DNA of 64,000 nucleotides from Streptomyces venezuelae (GTDB lineage: Bacteria; Actinomycetota; Actinomycetes; Streptomycetales; Streptomycetaceae). The notes under the pieces were generated by a model that was not told the origin of the DNA, searched no databases, and was given only the letters and a program-made list of their open reading frames with translations. Location of the stretch: the NCBI RefSeq assembly GCF_008642335.1, contig NZ_CP029191.1:372001-436000 (forward strand), in the 5' to 3' direction. Below are positions 60,972-64,000 of the stretch, piece after piece (positions within the stretch are counted from its first letter, which is position 1; the number at the start of each line of letters is the position of its first letter). The translations under genes were made by a program, and so were the position numbers.

Positions 60972-61559
60972 ATGGGTCAGCACAAGACCCCGCCCCTGCG
61001 CTCGGACGCGCAGCGCAATCGCGAGCGGATCCTCGAAGTGGCCCTGGCGGAGCTGACGCTGGCGAGCGACGCGCCGCTCAGCGTGATCGCCAAGAAGGCG
61101 GGCGTCGGCCAGGGCACGTTCTACCGCAACTTCCCGAACCGCGAGTCCCTCGTCCTCGAGGTGTACCGCTACGAAGTGCAGCAGGTCTCCGACGCCGCCT
61201 GCCAGTTGCTGGCGACGCGGGAGCCCGACCGCGCCCTGCGCGAGTGGATGGACCGCCTCGTCCGGTACGCGATGGCCAAGGCGGGGCTCGCCGAGGCGAT
61301 CCGCAAGGCCACGAGCACGCTCGGCAGCCTGGCCGGGGTCGGCCCCGGCCCGCTGACCGAGGCCGTCGGCCACCTGCTGCGGGCCAACGAGGAGGCCGGA
61401 ACCATTCGGCCGGGGGTCACCCCCGACGACTTCCTGCTCGCCATCGCGGGGCTCTGGCACATCGACCCGCACAGCGACTGGGAGTCCCGGGCGGGCCGGC
61501 TGATGGACCTCGTCATGGACGGACTGCGGGCCGGGGCGCCCGGGCGCGAGCGCGGCTGA
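60972..61559 (+). CDS. TetR-family repressor of the aldehyde oxidoreductase operon
   Basis: 195 aa from an ATG with AAGGAGAG upstream. HTH: RSDAQRNRERILEVALAELTLASDAPLSVIAKKAGVGQGTFYRNFPNRESLVLEVY. The ligand domain (DRALREWMDRLVRYAMAKAGLAEAIRKATST ... RPGVTPDDFLLAIAGLWHIDPHSDWESRAGRLMDLVMDGL) is of the kind found in actinobacterial TetRs that act beside oxidoreductases. The twin operators and divergent layout make local repression likely, with an aldehyde or aromatic compound as the inducer. Confidence 0.9.
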   Translation: MGQHKTPPLRSDAQRNRERILEVALAELTLASDAPLSVIAKKAGVGQGTFYRNFPNRESLVLEVYRYEVQQVSDAACQLLATREPDRALREWMDRLVRYAMAKAGLAEAIRKATSTLGSLAGVGPGPLTEAVGHLLRANEEAGTIRPGVTPDDFLLAIAGLWHIDPHSDWESRAGRLMDLVMDGLRAGAPGRERG

Positions 61560-61606
61560 CCCAGCGGCTGCCATCGGTTTCCCGATACCTCCTATTGGTT
61601 TCCTCA

Positions 61607-61636
61607 TTGGATACCTATGTCCGATGGATTTACGTT
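61607..61636 (+). promoter_or_regulatory. Promoter of the DJ-1-TetR operon
   Basis: TTGGAT and TACGTT, 18 bases apart, make a good housekeeping-type -35/-10 pair. The predicted start is about 61643, just before the palindrome at 61652-61677. Confidence 0.5.
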
Positions 61637-61651
61637 GGGGACATGGCCGTA

Positions 61652-61677
61652 CTGACGTTCTGCATCCAGAACGTCAG
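61652..61677. promoter_or_regulatory. Palindromic operator in the leader of the DJ-1-TetR operon
   Basis: CTGACGTTCTG / CAGAACGTCAG are perfect 11-bp arms around CATC. The site lies just after the likely transcription start and is a fitting roadblock operator for the TetR encoded at 62413, the second gene of the operon. As RNA it could also form a hairpin. Confidence 0.65.
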
Positions 61678-61713
61678 AGCGCCCGCCCGACCACCCCGCC
61701 ATCGGAGGCCCCC

Positions 61714-62409
61714 ATGTCGAAGATCCTGTTCGTAGTCACCGGCGTCGACCACTGGACCCTGGCCGACGGAACCCGGCACCCGACCGGCTTCTGGGCCGAG
61801 GAGGCCGTCGCCCCGTACGAGGCGTTCAAGGCCGCCGGTCACGAGATCGTCGTCGCCACGCCCGGCGGTGTCGTCCCCACCGTCGACGAAGGCTCCCTCG
61901 CCCCCGAGGTCAACGGCGGACAGGAAGGCGCCGAGAAGGTCGCCGCCTCGCTCGCCGCGTTCACGGAGCTCCAGCACCCGGTCAAGCTGGCCGAGGTGAA
62001 CCTCGACGACTACGTGGCCGTCTTCTACCCCGGCGGCCACGGCCCCATGGAGGACCTCGCCGTCGACGCCGAGTCCGGCAAGCTGCTGACCACCGCCCTG
62101 GAGACGGGCAAGCCGCTCGGCATCGTCTGCCACGCGCCCGCCGCGCTTCTGGCCGCCGTCTCCGCCGACGGCCTGCCCTCGTTCGCGGGCTACCGCCTCA
62201 CCGGCTTCACCAACGCCGAGGAGACCCAGGCCGGCCTCGCCGACCGGGCGAAGTGGCTGCTCCAGGACCGCCTGGTGCAGGGCGGCGCCGACTTCCAGGA
62301 GGGCGAGCCCTGGGCCCCGCACGTGGTCGTCGACCGCAACCTCGTCACCGGCCAGAACCCGGCGTCCTCCGCCCCGCTCGCCGTCGAGCTGCTCGGGAAG
62401 CTGGCCTGA
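61714..62409 (+). CDS. DJ-1/PfpI-family protein (class I glutamine amidotransferase-like)
   Basis: 231 aa from ATG with GGAGG upstream. DJ-1/Hsp31 features: MSKILFVVTGVDHWTL, the elbow partner Glu30 (FWAEEAVAPYEAF), VVATPGG, VAVFYPGGHGPMEDLA and nucleophile Cys139-His140 in GIVCHAPAALL. Hsp31-like members work as glyoxalase III or protein deglycases; a role against aldehydes fits the next genes (TetR, aldehyde dehydrogenase) and the aldehyde oxidoreductase upstream. Coupled to tetR: four bases between stop and ATG. Confidence 0.9.
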   Translation: MSKILFVVTGVDHWTLADGTRHPTGFWAEEAVAPYEAFKAAGHEIVVATPGGVVPTVDEGSLAPEVNGGQEGAEKVAASLAAFTELQHPVKLAEVNLDDYVAVFYPGGHGPMEDLAVDAESGKLLTTALETGKPLGIVCHAPAALLAAVSADGLPSFAGYRLTGFTNAEETQAGLADRAKWLLQDRLVQGGADFQEGEPWAPHVVVDRNLVTGQNPASSAPLAVELLGKLA

Positions 62410-62412
62410 ACC

Positions 62413-62979
62413 ATGGGCACCGACCGGCTCGACGAGGTCCTCGACGCCGCCTACGACTGCCTCACGCGGTACGGCGCGCGGCGCACCACGATGGACGACA
62501 TCGCCGCCGCCATGGGCGTGTCCCGGTCCGCCGTCTACCAGTACGTGCGCGGCAAGGACGACGCCTTCCGCAGGCTCGCCGGGCGCCTTCACGAACAGGC
62601 GCTCCGGCGGGCCCGGACGGCGGCCGCCGCCGACGCCCCGTACGCGGAGAGACTGCACGGCGTCCTGGCCGCCAAGCTCGACCTCGTCCTCCAGCTCGCC
62701 GGGGACTCCCCGCACGCCACGGAGCTGCTCGACGGGAAGGCCCGCCTCTTCGGCGACATCTGCACGTCGTTCACGTCGGAGCTGCGCGACGTGCTGACCG
62801 GTCTGTTCACCGAGTCGGGCACGGTCGCGGGCGTCACGCCCGCCGAGGCGGCCGACATCTGCGTCGCGCTCGTCGTCGGCCTGGAGGGGGCGCGGGAACC
62901 CCGGAGCCTGCTGGCCCCGGCCACCGACGCGCTCGCCACCGGCCTGCTCGGCACGCCGGCCCGCACACGGACCGCGTAG
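62413..62979 (+). CDS. TetR-family regulator of the DJ-1/ALDH operon
   Basis: 188 aa. HTH: RLDEVLDAAYDCLTRYGARRTTMDDIAAAMGVSRSAVYQYVRGKDDAFRRLAGRLHEQAL; the rest is the helical ligand domain (ATELLDGKARLFGDICTSFTSELRDVLTGLF, AADICVALVVGLEGAREP). It begins four bases after the DJ-1 stop, and the 11-bp-arm palindrome at 61652 is its likely operator. It would release on an electrophile or aldehyde and let the DJ-1 and aldehyde dehydrogenase genes be read. Confidence 0.88.
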   Translation: MGTDRLDEVLDAAYDCLTRYGARRTTMDDIAAAMGVSRSAVYQYVRGKDDAFRRLAGRLHEQALRRARTAAAADAPYAERLHGVLAAKLDLVLQLAGDSPHATELLDGKARLFGDICTSFTSELRDVLTGLFTESGTVAGVTPAEAADICVALVVGLEGAREPRSLLAPATDALATGLLGTPARTRTA

Positions 62980-63064
62980 CGCACGACGCATCGACCGCAC
63001 GCCGCGCATCGCACTCACACACCGCACATCGCACATCGCACAAGTACTGCTGAGGAATCCCCCC
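62980..63064. repeat. Short degenerate repeats before the aldehyde dehydrogenase gene
   Basis: The 85-bp gap between the TetR gene and the aldehyde dehydrogenase gene holds repeated CGCACATCG-type words (for example CGCACATCGCACATCGCACA at 63024-63043). No gene or hairpin is seen; GAGG near 63052 serves the next ATG. Confidence 0.5.
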
Positions 63065-64000
63065 ATGACCACCGATGTGACCCTCACCGACCGGACCGCC
63101 GCCCTGGTCGCCCGGCTGCGCGCCACCTTCGCGACGGGCCGCACCCGGCCCCTCGCCTGGCGACAGGAGCAGCTGACCCGGCTGCGCGCCCTGTTCACCG
63201 AGAACCGCGAGGCCATCGCCGACGCCCTCCACAGCGACCTGCACAAGCCCCGCCCCGAGGCATACGGCGCGGAGATCGACCTGCCCGTGCACGAGATCGA
63301 CCACACGCTGGCGCACCTCGCGGAGTGGCTCGAACCGCAGCGGCTCGACCAGGCCTCCCTCGCCGGACTGCCCGAGGGGTCCACGGCCAGCACGCAGTAC
63401 GAGCCGCTGGGCACCGTGCTGGTCATCGCCCCGTGGAACTACCCGGTCCAGCTGTCCCTCGTACCGGTCGCGGGAGCGCTCGCCGCGGGCAACACGGTGA
63501 TCCTGAAGCCGAGCGAACTCGCCCCGGCGACCTCGGCATTGATGGCCCGCCTGGTACCCGAGTACGTGGACCCCGAGGCCGTGGCCGTCGTCGAGGGCGG
63601 CATCCCCGAGACCACGGCGCTGCTCGCCGAGCGCTTCGACCACATCTTCTACACCGGCAACGGCACGGTCGGCCGCATCGTGATGCGTGCCGCCGCCGAG
63701 CACCTCACGCCCGTGACCCTCGAACTGGGCGGCAAGTCCCCGGTGTTCGTGGACCGGGACGCCGATGTCGCCACCGTCGCGGCCCGGCTGGCCGACGCCA
63801 AGTTCCGCAACGCCGGGCAGACCTGCGTCGCGCCGGACTACGTACTGACCGACCCGGACACCGCCCGTGCCCTCGCGGGCGCGCTCGCGGAGGCCGTGGA
63901 GCGGCTCTTCGGCGCCGACCCGCAGTCCTCACCGGCGTACGGGCGGATGGTGAACGAGCGGCACTTCGACCGCGTGAGCGCCCTGCTCGGATCGGGTACG
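63065..64000 (+). CDS. NAD(P)-dependent aldehyde dehydrogenase, 3' end outside the window
   Basis: 312 codons visible; the frame is open to the last base, so the gene is cut by the window. It begins MTTDVTLTDRTAALVARLRATFATGRTRPLAWRQEQL, the short form of class 3 ALDHs. NAD-binding and catalytic parts: TVLVIAPWNYPVQLSLVPV, VILKPSELAP, FYTGNGTVGRIVMRAA, the general-base Glu in TLELGGKSPVFV and the nucleophile Cys in NAGQTCVAPDYV. GAGG lies before the ATG. It is the third gene of the DJ-1-TetR run and fits aldehyde clearance. Confidence 0.93.
   Translation, partial: MTTDVTLTDRTAALVARLRATFATGRTRPLAWRQEQLTRLRALFTENREAIADALHSDLHKPRPEAYGAEIDLPVHEIDHTLAHLAEWLEPQRLDQASLAGLPEGSTASTQYEPLGTVLVIAPWNYPVQLSLVPVAGALAAGNTVILKPSELAPATSALMARLVPEYVDPEAVAVVEGGIPETTALLAERFDHIFYTGNGTVGRIVMRAAAEHLTPVTLELGGKSPVFVDRDADVATVAARLADAKFRNAGQTCVAPDYVLTDPDTARALAGALAEAVERLFGADPQSSPAYGRMVNERHFDRVSALLGSGT

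Noticed and set aside
63000..63045. Possible CRISPR-like array in the CGCACATCG repeats
   Set aside because: Units are 7-9 bases, contiguous and degenerate, with no spacers.
1..64000. Mobile element or genomic island
   Set aside because: No transposase, integrase, tRNA-end duplication or clear base-composition break; gene content is ordinary for a Streptomyces chromosome.

Overview
The window is chromosomal DNA from a high-GC actinomycete, almost certainly a Streptomyces. Support: very high GC; frequent GTG and one RBS-supported TTG start; a rare TTA codon; and a typical streptomycete gene set (SigB/F-type sigma, SigJ-type ECF sigma, several TetR/GntR/Lrp/PucR/ROK regulators, Svp-type phosphopantetheinyl transferase, methylmalonyl-CoA mutase with MeaB, TerB/TerD proteins). 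I saw no rRNA, tRNA, CRISPR array, insertion sequence or phage genes. The longest stretches without a gene are about 0.3-0.43 kb. All calls come from reading the sequence; no database search was possible.

Layout. 0-2.5 kb: purB with a strong terminator, facing a SigB/F-type sigma factor that has a candidate promoter of its own class. 2.8-6.8 kb: a leftward run (small protein, second LysA-like decarboxylase, CYP152 P450 peroxygenase, HAD hydrolase). 7.1-14.3 kb: a GNAT gene, then the mutA-mutB-meaB-hibch block for methylmalonyl-CoA and valine/propionate metabolism. 14.3-20.7 kb: a TTA-containing hypothetical gene, a divergent ABC exporter and two-component system, a ROK regulator and a GntR/HutC regulator with a dre-like palindrome upstream. 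21-31.9 kb: ECF sigma, alpha/beta hydrolase, Tat-exported PhoD phosphatase, a membrane-ACT-GNAT fusion overlapping a trans-sulfuration enzyme, Lrp regulators, a DUF885 protein, rhodanese and a secreted trypsin-like protease.

32-41 kb: sbcC-sbcD, a YigZ/IMPACT protein, an Sfp/Svp-type PPTase, an amidohydrolase and an APC permease; three short tandem repeats lie in this stretch. 41-44.6 kb: a TenA-like gene, terB, an M56 peptidase-BlaI pair and terD. The two divergent promoter regions carry the same palindrome (TCTAC-N6-GTAGA), so one BlaI-type repressor probably controls both Ter-family genes. 44.6-55.9 kb: CoA-binding protein, PucR regulator, F420-type nitroreductase family protein, MoxR ATPase plus VWA pair, ATP-grasp enzyme, CocE/NonD hydrolase, FAD/Rieske oxidoreductase, carboxylesterase and VOC protein. 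55.9-64 kb: XdhC plus a PaoABC-type molybdenum aldehyde oxidoreductase, divergent from a TetR gene with twin operators, then a DJ-1/PfpI protein, a second TetR and an aldehyde dehydrogenase cut by the window edge.

Most notable: the BlaI/M56-TerB/TerD regulon, an OleT-like CYP152 next to a LysA-like decarboxylase, the ATP-grasp/CocE/Rieske run, the membrane-anchored ACT-GNAT enzyme, and several precise operator palindromes next to their likely regulators.
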